Below the pieces are notes generated by a model. That model searched no databases. It was not told the DNA's origin and worked only from the letters and a program-made list of their open reading frames with translations. From Metallyticus violacea (Eukaryota; Arthropoda; Insecta; Mantodea; Metallyticidae): 64,000 nucleotides of DNA. Below, piece after piece: positions 45,928-56,744 of the stretch. Positions within the stretch are counted from its first letter, which is position 1. Each line of letters starts with the position of its first letter. Made by a program: the position numbers and the translations under genes. The stretch lies in contig JAUJEO010000019.1 in assembly GCA_030762175.1 (NCBI GenBank), positions 688,001 through 752,000 on the forward strand, given 5' to 3'.

Positions 45928-46720
45928 TATATTATAGATGACAGTACAGTTTTAGTTGTACTTTTTCATCATTATACTTCAAGATTGTCAATGTTGTCAC
46001 AGTATAAGGAGAGAGTAATTTGTATTTTTCAAAATGTAATTATAAGTACAAGGTTTTAGTGCATAACACATATGAGGATAGGTTCATAAGTTTCCGGTCT
46101 CGCCGATAAGGATTATCACCTTCACTAAATCCTTATCTGGTGTCATACTATATTTGTTAGGTAAATATATGCAGCTGTAACTTGTGCTCAGCTGTGTGCA
46201 GTTGTTCAGATATAGTTGCATAAAGAATGCTATGTGTAGAAGATTGTGACATTTCAATATGGAGTAATGAGCTGTTATTAAGTTCTTCACAAAAGAAGGA
46301 CTTGCTGCAAATGAAATTAAGCAGCAATTGAATAGTGTATATGAGGAAGCATCCCCTCCTCATATTCTACATAAAAGAATGGGCCAAAATTTTTCAAATG
46401 GGTCGAGAGCATTGAAGACAAAGAGCATGCATGTCAGCCCTTAGAGGTGCTCACTCCTGAAAACATCGCTCTCGTGGAAGCAGAAATTATGGAAGGCCGT
46501 CGGCTCAAAGTTACAGAAATAGTAGCAAGGTTGGACCTTTCTAAAACAACGGTCCTTCGAATTATTCATGAACAATTAAACATGAATAAGCTTAATTAAG
46601 TAAAAATTGTACTTACGAAGCTGTAGACAATGGAGTGGTAATATATGTTACATTAATGTTTTCAGTTGTTAACACTAACTCCACTTACTTATTTAAAACT
46701 TTGGACTAGTTTCGGGAGAG

Positions 46721-47890
46721 GTGGAATACTTGATGCAAAGTTTAAAAAAATGGTTAACATCAATAAACTTAATATCAGAAGAAGTAGATGATTTGATGAA
46801 ATTAACAGATATGTGCATCCAACAAAACTTCTTTAGTTTCAATAGAAAATATTATCAACAAGTTTCTGGCCTAGCCATGGGAAATCCTTTGTCTCCATTT
46901 TTGGCAGATCTTTTCATGAGCTTCTTTGAAGTACACATTACAAAAGCATTTCCGTGGATCTTCAAGACATGGCATAGATATGTGGACGACATATTCGCAA
47001 TAATACCTAAAAAACATTCTACAGATGCATTGAAACTCCTCAACTTACAACACAAATCTGTACAGTTTACCATAGAAGAAGAGAGAAATGGTTGTCTCCC
47101 ATTCCTTGATTTAAAAATAATAAGAAATGCAAACAGTTTTAACTTTGGAATTCACAGGAAACAAACACACACAGAAAATTACATAAAAAATGATAGCTAC
47201 AACCCCACCCCACATAAATATGCAGTGTTTCACAGTTTAGCACACAGACTAATCAACATCCCATTGACTGAAACCGAGTACAAAATGGAACACCAACATA
47301 TAATGAAGACGGCTATAACTAATGGTTTCAACACAGACTCAATAACAAAAATCATCAAAAAAGCTAAAAGACAAAAATCGATTAAGGAAGTCTCCACACT
47401 TAAAAACACCCAAGACAGATATAAATTCAAAAGTTTCACATACCACCCAACTTACCACAACAAATTTAAGAAGATATTCAAAGAGCATGGAATTATGTTA
47501 GCCCCAAAGAACAAATACAATATAAAAAATTTATTAGACTGCACAATGAAAGATAACATTCCCACAGAACAAAAATCAGGAATATATGAGATTAAATGTG
47601 CAGATTGTGAACAGAGCTACATTGGGAAAAGGAAAAGAAATTTAGAAATTCGAAGAAAAGAACATTTTAGGAACATTAGATTGAAACAGATAGACAAATC
47701 AGCAATAGCAGCTCATTTTTGGAACAAAAACCATGAAATAAAACCAGAAATTAAATTACTGAAACAACTTCGCAAACCAATAGAACTATCCACATGGGAG
47801 AGAATTTTCATTTTAAAAAATAAGAACAACTTAATGAATTTTGATTTTCCGCCGCTGGATGAACTCAGCAAGTTTCTATTAGAGCCATGA
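46721..47890 (+). CDS. PLE RT/GIY-YIG protein, 5'-truncated but open for 389 codons
   Basis: The longest intact retroelement frame with both domains. Reverse transcriptase palm: SGLAMGNPLSPFLADLFM (residues about 49-66) and WHRYVDDIFAIIPKK (84-98, YVDD intact), LPFLDLKIIRN (about 126-136). Linker FTYHPTYHNKFKKIFKEHG. GIY-YIG endonuclease from about 286: KSGIYEIKCADCEQSYIGKR, RNLEIRRKEHFRNIRLKQID, ELSTWERIFILKN with the Glu. The Cys pair CADC is present. The ATG is fortuitous: it lies one base from the palindrome junction, and RT fingers (about 300 residues) are missing, so it is unlikely to be autonomous. Confidence 0.9.
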   Translation: MEYLMQSLKKWLTSINLISEEVDDLMKLTDMCIQQNFFSFNRKYYQQVSGLAMGNPLSPFLADLFMSFFEVHITKAFPWIFKTWHRYVDDIFAIIPKKHSTDALKLLNLQHKSVQFTIEEERNGCLPFLDLKIIRNANSFNFGIHRKQTHTENYIKNDSYNPTPHKYAVFHSLAHRLINIPLTETEYKMEHQHIMKTAITNGFNTDSITKIIKKAKRQKSIKEVSTLKNTQDRYKFKSFTYHPTYHNKFKKIFKEHGIMLAPKNKYNIKNLLDCTMKDNIPTEQKSGIYEIKCADCEQSYIGKRKRNLEIRRKEHFRNIRLKQIDKSAIAAHFWNKNHEIKPEIKLLKQLRKPIELSTWERIFILKNKNNLMNFDFPPLDELSKFLLEP

Positions 47891-47957
47891 GATACCACCA
47901 CAGGGGCGAACGGGCGTCCATCCCCCGTTTCGAACAACGGCACTCAGTCAACAGCAG

Positions 47958-47991
47958 CCGATGATGGGAGGGACCTCTCCCGAAACTAGTC
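47958..47991 (+). ncRNA. Hammerhead-like motif, PLE 3' end
   Basis: CCGATGA (U4 changed to C), T, stem GGGAG / GGACCT / CTCCC, GAAA, palindromic stem III ACTAGT, C. The left inverted arm keeps only the half from stem II outward (46699-46722). Confidence 0.6.
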
Positions 47992-48818
47992 CAAAGTTTT
48001 AAATAAGTAAGTGGAGTTAGTGTTAACAACTGAAAACATTAATGTAACATATGAATAAGCTTAGTGCAAGATGTGTGCCTAGACTTCTTTCCTCAGTCCA
48101 AAAGCAGCAACGAATCATCTGTTGTCACACATTTTTGGAACTCTGCCATGGCAACAAGAGAAAAGCTTTGCAAACCATTGTTACAGGAGATGAAACTATG
48201 GTCCTCTACTATGACACCTTGTCCAACAAAGAATCAATGGAGTGGCCAGCGTAAACGTGGCAAAGCACTGCCATCACTTGTCAACATAAAAGATCATGAC
48301 CACAGTTTTTTGGGATTGTGAAGGAACACTCTTTATTGACTTCAAGGAGAGGAACACCACAGTAAATTGAAAGTACAATGCTGGCCTACTGCATAGACTG
48401 TGTGTGTCCATCAAAGAGAAAAGGCGATAAAAGCTAAGTGGTGGTGTGTGCCTTCTTCACAACAATTTGCCTGGGCACTCAGCTCTTGTTGCAAAGGAAG
48501 CTGTGAAGAATTATGGCATCAAGAAGATTGGCCATTTGTCCTACAACCCAGACATAGCTCCCAGTGAGTATTTCCTATTCTCAAAACTCAAGAAGGACCT
48601 TCAAGGAAGGAAATTTAAGTGTGATGAAGAAGTGATGGAAGCTGTTTATGCCCATTTGGCAGACAAAACTTCTGACATTTGTTGGGGGTGGGGATTGAAA
48701 TGTTAATTCAAAGATGTGAGAAGTACATTGCAATAAAGGGTAACTATATTGAAAGTGAAATATAGTTTTTATCAGCTTTAAAATGGTTAGGCTGGAAACT
48801 TATGGACCTACACTTATA

Positions 48819-49420
48819 GTGCAAGTCTTAAGAAGTTTTTTTTATTTCTTTGCATTCTTCTTAAATAGTTAATTTGAAAACAAAGCTCTGAGAAGTGAGC
48901 TACAAAAGAATTGCAGGCTAATTTACTTAGTGTTAAAAATGTAGCATTAACATTTTAGCAGAAAGCTTGATCCACTTCCATTCAAACCCTTTAAGTTAAA
49001 AACTTACCAATCTTCCATCACAATGGCAAACTATGGTAAAATGTTGAAACATCATATTGTTATTGTTATATCATTTGCATTTCTTTTGACATCTTTCTTT
49101 CTTAATCCATCACCTTACATTGTTAGAAAGATAACTTAATTACATTTTTAATTAACTCTACAATTTCATTTGCTCCCATATTGAGTATATCACCAGATAT
49201 TAAGTAACTGTAACATTTGTTTTTAGCCTTACTGCATAAGGTATTTTTAACATACTTGAGTATATTATTTATTTTGGGGATTTTGATCTTAATTGTTTTA
49301 TATTTATAGACAATTTATTCACATTAAGATTTATTTAATTTGGCAGAACACAATTCTTATTTCTTCTTGTTGCGTTATTGCGTTTTAAGTCAGTAGATTA
49401 GACTTATTTGAATTTATTAA
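48819..49420. other. Unassigned stretch
   Basis: Nothing recognised. Confidence 0.4.
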
Positions 49421-49424
49421 TTAT

Positions 49425-50640
49425 ATTCACACTAACTCCGCTTACTTATGCAACATTAGGACATTTTGGGAGCTATCGCCTCTATCATAAGCTGTTGATG
49501 AACTACTTGGTGATGACTGGACCCCAAGGTGCTTCTATTTTTTTTTTTATTTATTTATTTATTTACGGGCGCTCTTTAACATCTCAGGTCATCAGCGCCC
49601 CATTCAACTTAGGGCATGAAACGGCCGACAAATTTTGCTCAGAGGCCTCTCAGGCTTGAGGTTCTTTTTCGTGCCGTAAATGTACGACATGGGACCCACG
49701 GCTTTACTTCCCTTCTGAAGGAAGCCATACTAACGATTTTTACGCCCGAAAAAATCCATCGGTCCTGGCCGGGTTCGAACTCGCGATCTTGGGTGTAGGA
49801 GGCAAGTATGGTAACCACTACAAGGTGCTTCTATGGGGCCTCTGATGGTTTGAATAGGAACTAGCTGAATTCATCCATGAAACATAAAAATTCATTAATT
49901 TTTTTTTTTTTTTTTTCCCCTCCCCTATTTTTCAGGATGAAACTTTTTTCCCCACATAGATAGCTGAATTGGGTTGTGATGTCCTTTCAGCAGCTTAGCC
50001 TCTGGTTTAAATCATGATTTTTGGGTCCAAAAGTGAGCTGCCACTACTGATTTATCTATCTGTTTAAAAGGAAATTCCTAAAGTATTTCTTTCTCTAAAT
50101 TTCTTTTAGTTTTTCCCATATATTTTTAATTAAAATCTGCATGTTTAATTTTGTTAATTCCTGCTTTCTGTTTTATTGGTACAGTGTCTTACTGTGGAGC
50201 CTAGTAAATTGTTTATATTGTATTTGTTCTTTGGGGCTAACTTTATACCATGTTCTTCGAATATCCTAACAAATTTTTGTGGTAAGTTAGATAATAATAT
50301 GTGCAACTTTTGAATATTACCTTCTCTTTTTTTGTTCAATGTGGAAGCCTCTCTTATAAATTATTGTCTTTTAAATTTATTGATAATTTGTATTATTGTA
50401 TCTTTGTTGAAACCATTGATTATTTCTTTATTAATTATGTTTTGTATTCTGTTTCTGTAAATGGGATGTTAATTATTCTGTGTACAAACTGTAGAACACT
50501 GCTTATCTGTGTGGGATGGGATTATGACTTATTTTTTATGTAATTTTTTGTGTGTGTCTCTTTTCGACGAATTCTATAGTTCAATCTGTATACATTTCAT
50601 ATATGTACCACTCCATTGTCTATAGCTTCCTTAGTAAATA
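49425..50640 (-). mobile_element. PLE fragment (subfamily B) with nested SINE-A
   Basis: Left end ACACTAACTCCGCTTACTTA matches the 3' arm of the 46595 element. 50339-50154 minus encodes RIFEEHGIKLAPKNKYNINN, the linker before GIY-YIG, and 50601-50640 matches the AGACAATGGAGTGGTA block found at 46620-46645. A SINE-A at 49539-49820 interrupts it. Very decayed. Confidence 0.78.
49539..49820 (-). mobile_element. SINE-A inserted in a PLE
   Basis: Tail of TTTATTTATTTATTTACGGG, then AGGTCATCAGCGCCCC, AGAGGCCTCTCAGGCTTGAG, GTACGACATGGGACCCACGG, B box GGCCGGGTTCGAACTCGCGA and head GGTAACCACTA. Perfect 14-bp duplication CAAGGTGCTTCTAT at 49525-49538 and 49821-49834. Confidence 0.95.
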
Positions 50641-51089
50641 GATCATTTAAGATGACAAGCTGTAAGAATAATAATTGCAATATTCTTGCAAAAAAGACGG
50701 AAAAATTGGTGAAAACAATGAAAATCACACTTATAAAAATGTAGCTAATTGCATAATTGAAAGTGTGCTAATTGTGGCAGTGAAAATTAAATACAACAGA
50801 ATAACAGTGGTATGGGGGGGAAGTTTTTTGAGGCTTCAGAAAGCATATGGAAAATAGAGAACATATAGCATCTTTGTACAAAGTAATAGAAATACTAAAC
50901 AAAGATCTAAAAGAAGCACATAGAGAAAGTTTAAAACTGGAAAACAAAGAATTGCTCCCCTGAAGAGAGGAAAAAATAAAATTGGAAAATCCACAAAAAA
51001 CAGCAAAGAGATCTTCAAAAATACTGGACATTACATCATCTTACTTCTTCAATTAAATATGGTAGACTTTTGTAACAGTGATGTTTAAT
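50641..51089. other. Unassigned, partly coding-like
   Basis: Around 50870-50960 a + frame reads LYKVIEILNKDLKEAHRESL and KLENKELLP, coiled-coil-like and charged, possibly a decayed PLE N-terminal region. No domain assignment. Confidence 0.35.
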
Positions 51090-52103
51090 ACTAAGAATTT
51101 AAAATTATTCAGTCAAATTTGTAACACTCATACCACTAATATTTTAAAAAGGGAAAACTAAGTTTCTGGGGCTAATCACTACCATCTTCAGTTCCATATC
51201 AATTGCCAGCTTTGTTCTTCGTGGTGGTTTGGTTTGTCTGGTGGTGTGGTGGTTGGATGAACTTCTGTATTAAGATGTCACTTGGCAGGATTTCAAAGTT
51301 GAAAACATGATTTTTGTTCTTCCAGATATAAATGTTTTCCCAGACTGAAGATCTGTTTTTCCTGTAATATTTTTAAATAGTTTAGGATTCCTGTTAATAT
51401 TATGTTGTTCCTTCCAAAAATGCCAAGCTACTGTTGACTTTTCTTTCTGTATTTGATTTATGTTCCTGATGTGTTCCTTTACTCATGTTTTCTTGTTTCT
51501 TTTAGTCTTTCCAATAAAATTTTTTCACAATCGTTACAATTCATCTGATATACTCCTGATTTGTTCTTTTGTAGAATATCCTCTCCTAGTTTAGTTTAAT
51601 TTAGTTTTCTAAACTAAAAGAGGATATTCCACAAGAGAACAAATCAAGAATATATCAGATGAATTGTAATGATTGTGAAAAAATTTTATTGGAAAGACTA
51701 AAAGAAATATAAAAACACGAGCCAAGGAACACATCAGGAACATAAAGACAGGTAGAAAAATCAGCGGTAACTTGACATTTTTGGAAGGAACAACATAATA
51801 TTAACAGGAATCCCAAACTACTTAAAAATATTACATGAAAAACAAAACTTACAGTCTGGGAAAATATTTATATCTGGAAGAACAAAAATCATGTTTTCAA
51901 CTTGAAATCCTGCCAAGTGACATCTTAATGCAGAAGTTCATCCCACCACCACACCAACAGAGACAATCCAAATCACTGCAAAGGCCGGCAGTCGATCTAG
52001 AACTGAAGATGGGAGCTATTAGCTCCAGAAACTTAAGTTTTCCTTTTTTAAATAATAGTGATGTAAGTGTTGCATATTCGACTCAGTCATTTTAAATTCT
52101 TAA
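51090..52103. mobile_element. Palindromic PLE (subfamily E)
   Basis: The left antisense arm 51090 to about 51600 and the right sense arm about 51600-52103 mirror each other out to AAGAATTTAAAAT / ATTTTAAATTCTT. The centre is TTTAGTTTTCTAAACTAAA near 51600-51620. Both arms encode GIY-YIG remnants: NKSGVYQMNCNDC-like near 51550 (minus) and about 51640 (plus), TVWENIFISGRTK near 51350 and 51855. Target duplication not clear. Confidence 0.85.
52003..52036 (+). ncRNA. Hammerhead-like motif
   Basis: CTGAAGA, TG, stem GGAGCT / ATT / AGCTCC, A, GAAA, then CTTAAG in place of the ACNNGT palindrome. The left arm antisense copy near 51150-51186 reads CTGAAGA and CCCCAGAAAC with a weaker stem. Confidence 0.6.
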
Positions 52104-52644
52104 ACTTTCTTCTGCAGCTCAATACAAGACCAGGTACAATTTGGCAATGGAGCAAGTGTGTAAACAAAGTGCTTCAAAGAAAAATGTAACTCCCAGCCCA
52201 AAGAAAATGAAAATAGCAGTACATAGCACTGCATGTGACTGATAAGTCCTCCCCATATGCTTGGCTAAGCAATTGAAATGTCTGTGTAAAATTTTTTCCA
52301 AGTTTCTAGCAAAATTTCACACACACGCACACACATTGTTCTTTAAGCTCTTTCATTGTCACTTTGTCACCAATCTGATGAACAGCTTGTGCACATGCTC
52401 ACTTCAGGAGCGCAGAACAACTAATGGTAATAGCGAAAGGAGTTCAATGGCAGTTTGTTGTCTAAACCTGCAACTAGGTGTGTTCAGTAGCCAAAGCATG
52501 CTCCCTGTGCCAGTTGACACGCTCTTTCAAAAGTTTGGTCTTTTTTAAACACACCACCGCTGTCTTTCCTGCCATTCTTTAAAAACAATTTGATATTTTT
52601 GTTTCAAATCGATTTGAAATTGAGTTAGTTTAAAAACAGTAGAA
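52104..52644. other. Unassigned stretch
   Basis: No gene. A short CA-rich tract lies at 52318-52338. Confidence 0.4.
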
Positions 52645-52845
52645 CAAATTATAAATTAAGATCATTGTGTGATTGAATCAAACTAACACTCTTTTGCTTC
52701 ACTTGCTTGTTTAAATCTGTTGATGAACCTGTACAATATGTCTGCTTCTGGTATATCAAAATTCATAAGTCTATGTTCATATTTTTATATAAATCTTTTC
52801 CTTTTTTAATTGAATATTTTTGCAATTTAGCATTAAAATAATTGC
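52645..52845 (-). mobile_element. PLE 3' fragment (D-like)
   Basis: Tail GATCATTGTGTGATTGAATC and AACTAACACTCTTTTGCTTC as at 62595-62650; further in, the minus strand encodes EHRLMNFDIPEAD, the C-terminal endonuclease signature. The ribozyme region is lost. Confidence 0.7.
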
Positions 52846-52924
52846 AAATTTTTAGGCTAAATACATGATTGCATGCCAATGCATTTGTGTACTAACAAAA
52901 ATTCAGTTGTTAATCAATTCTGAG

Positions 52925-53010
52925 TGGGATATTTAGAACACTCATATGGTTTCACTTACATGAGATTTACTCAGGACATACATTTCAACAAACATTTTCC
53001 ACATCAAATA
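52925..53010 (-). mobile_element. PLE solo 3' end (subfamily C)
   Basis: TTTAGAACACTCATATGGTT, TCACTTACATGAG and ACTCAGGACATACATTTC match the left arm of the 61211-62281 palindrome. No coding part. Confidence 0.7.
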
Positions 53011-53204
53011 TTCTACTCAGAAGATATTATTAATGGGTATTACACTGTGTTTGATTCCAAATCAAATTTATATTTAAAAAATTCAAGTGTTAGAAACAAA
53101 GTAATAATTCTATTTTTTTCATATGTTGCAAAATATCTGTCAGTAGTTTCATGCAACAGTTGTTTGGTTTATAACCGAAAAATATAAAACAAAATAAGTT
53201 GTCA

Positions 53205-53641
53205 AATGAATTTCAAATTGATGAAATGGAGAGTGGTTACAGTTTTTCAGAACTTGCCAACCTGCACCTAATTTTTGAGAAAGAAAGAGGTAGTGTTGTA
53301 AGAGCTGCTGAGATGTACAGAGAGAGATTTCCTAATACACAGCTTCAAGAATATGTTCTTACTGCTTGCAAGTGGTCTTGCATCTTGGCAGCTGGACATG
53401 CAACAGCCTGCTGTACCTTATGTCTTTTGCGCTAATTGCTCTCCAAACTCCAATTTTTTTGTCATAAAGAGGGGATTTTTGTATACCATTTGGATTTTGA
53501 GAACATCGATGACAAGTGTTGTGTTTGCAGGAACATTTTGATAGAACAGTGTGTCTGAAAGGAACACAAGCTTCACTCCTGATGAAAGAAACCACTCACA
53601 ACATACATATGCCTTGGGATTATTTGTCATAGACAATGAAC
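53205..53641 (+). pseudogene. DUF4817-type transposase relic, split by a PLE
   Basis: GYSFSELANLHLIFEKERGS and AAEMYRERFPNTQLQEYVL (53229-53370) resemble the N-terminal helix-turn-helix (DUF4817) of an arthropod IS630-related transposase. Further on, FTPDERNHSQHTYALGL (53571-53620, after a frameshift) resembles its catalytic region. The DDE motif cannot be completed. The sequence ends at the PLE target site. Confidence 0.6.
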
Positions 53642-53653
53642 ACATGTACACTT

Positions 53654-54328
53654 CAAATAAATTTCATGTCGGAACTAATGCAGTGAAGCAATTAATTTAT
53701 TCTTAATTAAGCAGTGAGTCAATTAAAAAAACCTACCATTCACAAGAAATTTACTTATCATCCTTGGGCCACCACAAAATTCCAGAAAACGCTTCGAGCG
53801 TTTGGGATTACTTTGTCCTCAGTGAACAAATTCAGCCTAAATAATCTGCTGAACTCCGGTGATAATGATAGAATATCTAATGAGAAGAAGCCAGGAATAT
53901 AAGTTTGGAATGCAACAAAGTATATATTGGCAAAACAAAAAGAAGCATTATAATAAGGCTAAAGGAACACTGGATAGATTAATCAGCAGTTGCACATCAC
54001 TTTTGAAGAGATAAACATGATGTAGAAATGGAAGTCAAATTATTCAAATTCATAGATAAACCCTTGGAGCTGGGAAAATGGGAAAACTTTTTTATAAAAA
54101 AATATGAAAATGGGTTATGAACTTCGAGATCCCAACAGAAGACAAATTAATCCAAAAGTTCATAAAATGTCCACAAGAGCTTCACCAAATCCATTCAACC
54201 AACAACAAACTTGGCAGTCCACACACGGCTGATGATGCAGGAGAAGGCCTGTGAAAATGTTCTATATAGTTCAATGGTAAGTGTAGCATAAGAGTATTAA
54301 GTCGACTCACTGTTTAATTAAGAATAAA
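53654..54328 (+). mobile_element. PLE with short inverted left arm, 12-bp target duplication
   Basis: Perfect duplication ACATGTACACTT at 53642-53653 and 54329-54340. ATTCTTAATTAAGCAGTGAG (53699-53718) is the inverted copy of the 3' tail at 54307-54326. The sense part encodes KKFTYHPWATTKFQKTLRAF, KKPGI followed by frame damage, KVYIGKTKRSIIIRLKEHW, LELGKWENFF. The ribozyme region CTGATGATGCAGGAGAAGGC (54229 on) has lost box 2 (GTGAAAATG). Confidence 0.9.
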
Positions 54329-54340
54329 ACATGTACACTT

Positions 54341-54715
54341 GTAAGGTTTGAGATTTAATTTTGTTGGCAACATTCAAGATTTGTGTCAATTTTTCTTCTG
54401 TTAAAAGTGTATGTCTTTGCATGCTTGTTTTGCACTGAACCAGCAGAATCAGAATTTATTCACAAGATCATGATTTGCAGATGAAGGCAATTGCCCACAG
54501 AATTTCTGAATAAATTCTTCGCAAATGTAATGAAATGATTCATATTTATAACAACATTTACATGCAAATACATTGATGTAGTCAGTTGTCTTGCCATCTT
54601 TGCAAACAAATATAGACTAACATCCATGCGAGGTGAACAAGATGTAAATTCGGTCATTCCAATACATAACAGATTTGAGGTATTGCAGGGTGAGATAAAT
54701 GAAAACACGTTTAAT
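54341..54715. other. Unassigned stretch before the LINE
   Basis: No motif recognised; could hold the LINE 5' region. Confidence 0.4.
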
Positions 54716-54753
54716 TATGAAAATTCCGGTACCTCAGGAAGACAAAAAAAGTA

Positions 54754-55226
54754 ATGGTGATTGGGGATTCCATGCTCAAGTTCTCCAGAAATCTGTGCCG
54801 AGAGAGAGGTTATGATGTGCACTGCATGCCGGGAATAAAATTAAACGAGCTTAAACATAGGTTAGAGAAAATAAACGTTAAGCAATGTAAGCCAAAAGTG
54901 GTGGTGATCCACACAGGAACGAATGATATAAATCGAGGAATAATGGCTAAAGAAATTATGGGGGACACAATGGATCTGGCAGATACTATTACAAAGGCAG
55001 CACCGGATGTGAAAATTGTTATAAGTGGTGTGCTAAGAAGGTATGATGTGAGTGAGAGAAAGATTGCAAGAATAAACAGTGAATTAAACTGACTCTGTAA
55101 TGTGAGAAAGTGGATGATGATGGATGGAAACTTTTGGCTGCACAATAATGATTTTGGAAGGGATGGTGTGCACCTCAACCGCAGAAGATCACACAAATTT
55201 GGCAGATTGCTGTGTGAAGTTATTCA
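54754..55226 (+). pseudogene. LINE ORF1-like GDSL/SGNH esterase domain
   Basis: VIGDSMLKFSRNLCRERGYD carries the GDS block with the Ser nucleophile at the start, VVVIHTGTNDINRGIM the GxND block, and, after a TGA at 55090, GRDGVHLNRRRSHKFG the final DxxH block. So all catalytic blocks survive but the frame is broken by one nonsense codon. Esterase-like domains occur in CR1-type ORF1 proteins; their role in retrotransposition is not settled. Confidence 0.8.
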
Positions 55227-55259
55227 ATCACAGTTAAAGGGAAACTAGCTACAGTCAAG

Positions 55260-55977
55260 GTGGATGGAGAAGACAATGAACAACAAAATATTGAATCAAA
55301 GGTATGTAATAGTGGAAAGGAAACAAGAGTTAACAAATTATGCATACATCAAAATGTACAGAGTATAACAAATAAAATAAACCAACTAGATGTATTATTA
55401 AATGTAGATTTGTTACATGTAGATGTACTATGCATAACTGAACATTGGTTAAAGCTAGAGCAGTTAATAGTAACTAACCTGAAACAGTTTAGGCTAGTAG
55501 ATTCCTTTTGTAGGAAAGCCTATAAACAGGGGGGTCGTGTATATATGTTAGATCAGATATAAACACTAGAAATATAGACCTGTTTAAAGATCTCAAGGAA
55601 GATAGGAACTTTGAGTTATCGTTGATAGAGATTAGTGATCAGAATGTAGTTATCATGTGCATTTATAGGGCACCAAATACTAAACTTGGCAAATTTTTAA
55701 CTAAATTAGATGCAGTTATATTCCGCATAACTAGAAAATATAAGGATATTATAATTTGTGGAGATTAGAACGTAGATTTTTTGGAGGAGGATGATAAGGT
55801 AAACAAAATAAAAGATTTGCTCTCTGTATACAATTTAGTTAATACGGTAATGGTACCAACGAGAATTACAGATACAAAAAAATCATTATTGGGTGTAATG
55901 ATCACCAACAAATCTAAAGTTCAAAAACAATCATTAGTTAAGGATATGGCCCTGTCTGATCATTCTGGACAAATATA
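55260..55977 (+). pseudogene. LINE endonuclease domain, decayed
   Basis: APE-type nuclease: LCIHQNVQSITNKINQLDVL, VDVLCITEHWL (the catalytic Glu), a frameshift near 55560, CIYRAPNTKLGKFLTKL, IIICGD followed by a TAG where the conserved F of GDFN stands (NVDF follows), and MALSDHSGQI with the SDH end motif. Inactive. Confidence 0.85.
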
Positions 55978-56098
55978 AGTCGATGTATTAGTACCTAAAC
56001 AAACAAGGAAAACGGGAATATGTATGAAAAGGACGTTCAATCCAAAAAGCATAAATTTATTTAACTTCTTATTAAAACAGGAAACATGGGAGAAGATC

Positions 56099-56744
56099 TT
56101 TATTATTGAGGAAATCACTCAAATTTCAATAATTTAGTTCCACTTACTTGGACATGTTTCAAAGGCGGTTGCCTTCATCGTCAGCATGATCCCAATGTCC
56201 GCTTCCCCACGTGGTATTCAGATGTTGCTCCGTAGATTTTATGAACTTTGTGATAAGGTTGCTATTGTTTGGGAGATGAACAAATTTTCTTTGTTTTTAT
56301 TTATAAATATATTTTCCCACACTGTCAATTCTATTGGTTTTTGAAGAGCTTTTAAGAGTTTTGGTACCTTTTGGAATTCGTGTTTCTGGCAAAAGAACCA
56401 CGAATTCCAAAAGGTACCAAAACTCTTAAAAGCTCTTCAAAAACCAATAGAATTGACAGTGTGGGAAAATATATTCATAAATAAAAACAAAGAAAATTTG
56501 GTTAATTTTGATCTCCCAAACAATAGCAACCTTATCACAAAGTTCATAAAATCTACGGAGCAACATCTGAATACCACGCGGGGAAGCGGACATTGGGATC
56601 ATGCTGACGATGAAGGCAACTGCCTTTGAAACATGTCCAAGTAAGTGGAACTAAATTAGTGAAATTTGAGTGATTTCCTCAATAATAATTTGTTATGTTA
56701 TACTATATTTCACTGTGAAAATTCCTGCAATACAAAAACTATTT
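56099..56744. mobile_element. Palindromic PLE (subfamily A) inserted in the LINE
   Basis: Left arm antisense 56099-56386, right arm sense 56387 to about 56744. The junction GGAATTCGTG-TTTCTGGCAAAAGAAC-CACGAATTCC is a stem-loop. Target duplication ATGGNAGAAGATC (12 of 13 identical) at 56086-56098 and 56745-56757. About 280-bp arms, nearly perfect inverted repeats, encode only the end of GIY-YIG (ELTVWENIFINKNKENLVNF). Confidence 0.95.
56604..56637 (+). ncRNA. Hammerhead-like core, right arm
   Basis: CTGACGA, TG, stem AAGGC / AACT / GCCTT, T, GAAA, ACATGT, C; identical to 30779-30812. Antisense partner in the left arm at about 56152-56186. Confidence 0.65.

Larger units (their letters stand above)
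46595..48050 (+). mobile_element. PLE (subfamily B) with inverted 3' arm, 13-bp target duplication
   Basis: Perfect duplication ATGAATAAGCTTA at 46582-46594 and 48051-48063. The left part 46645-46722 is the antisense 3' end (ATGTTACATTAATGTTTTCA, GGACTAGTTTCGGGAGAG) mirrored at 47971-48050; the sense part starts at about 46722. So again the two ends of the insertion are both 3' ends. Confidence 0.95.
46073..48816 (+). mobile_element. Mariner element split by a PLE
   Basis: TGAGGATAGGTTCATAAG at 46073 (after TA) and, inverted, CTTATGGACCTACACTTA ending at 48816 (before TA). Removing the PLE (46595-48050) and one 13-bp duplication leaves 1275 bp. Family of the 14957 element. Transposase bits: ENIALVEAEIM, TEIVARLDLSKTTVLRIIHE (46430-46580), then across the PLE CVPRLLSSVQKQQR, TGDETMVLYYD (48201-48235), NLPGHSA, NPDIAPSEYFLFSKLKKDL (48545-48600). 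Confidence 0.94.

Noticed and set aside
49895..49920. Poly-T as a Pol III terminator
   Set aside because: No Pol III gene lies upstream on either strand at a fitting distance; homopolymer runs are common in the window.
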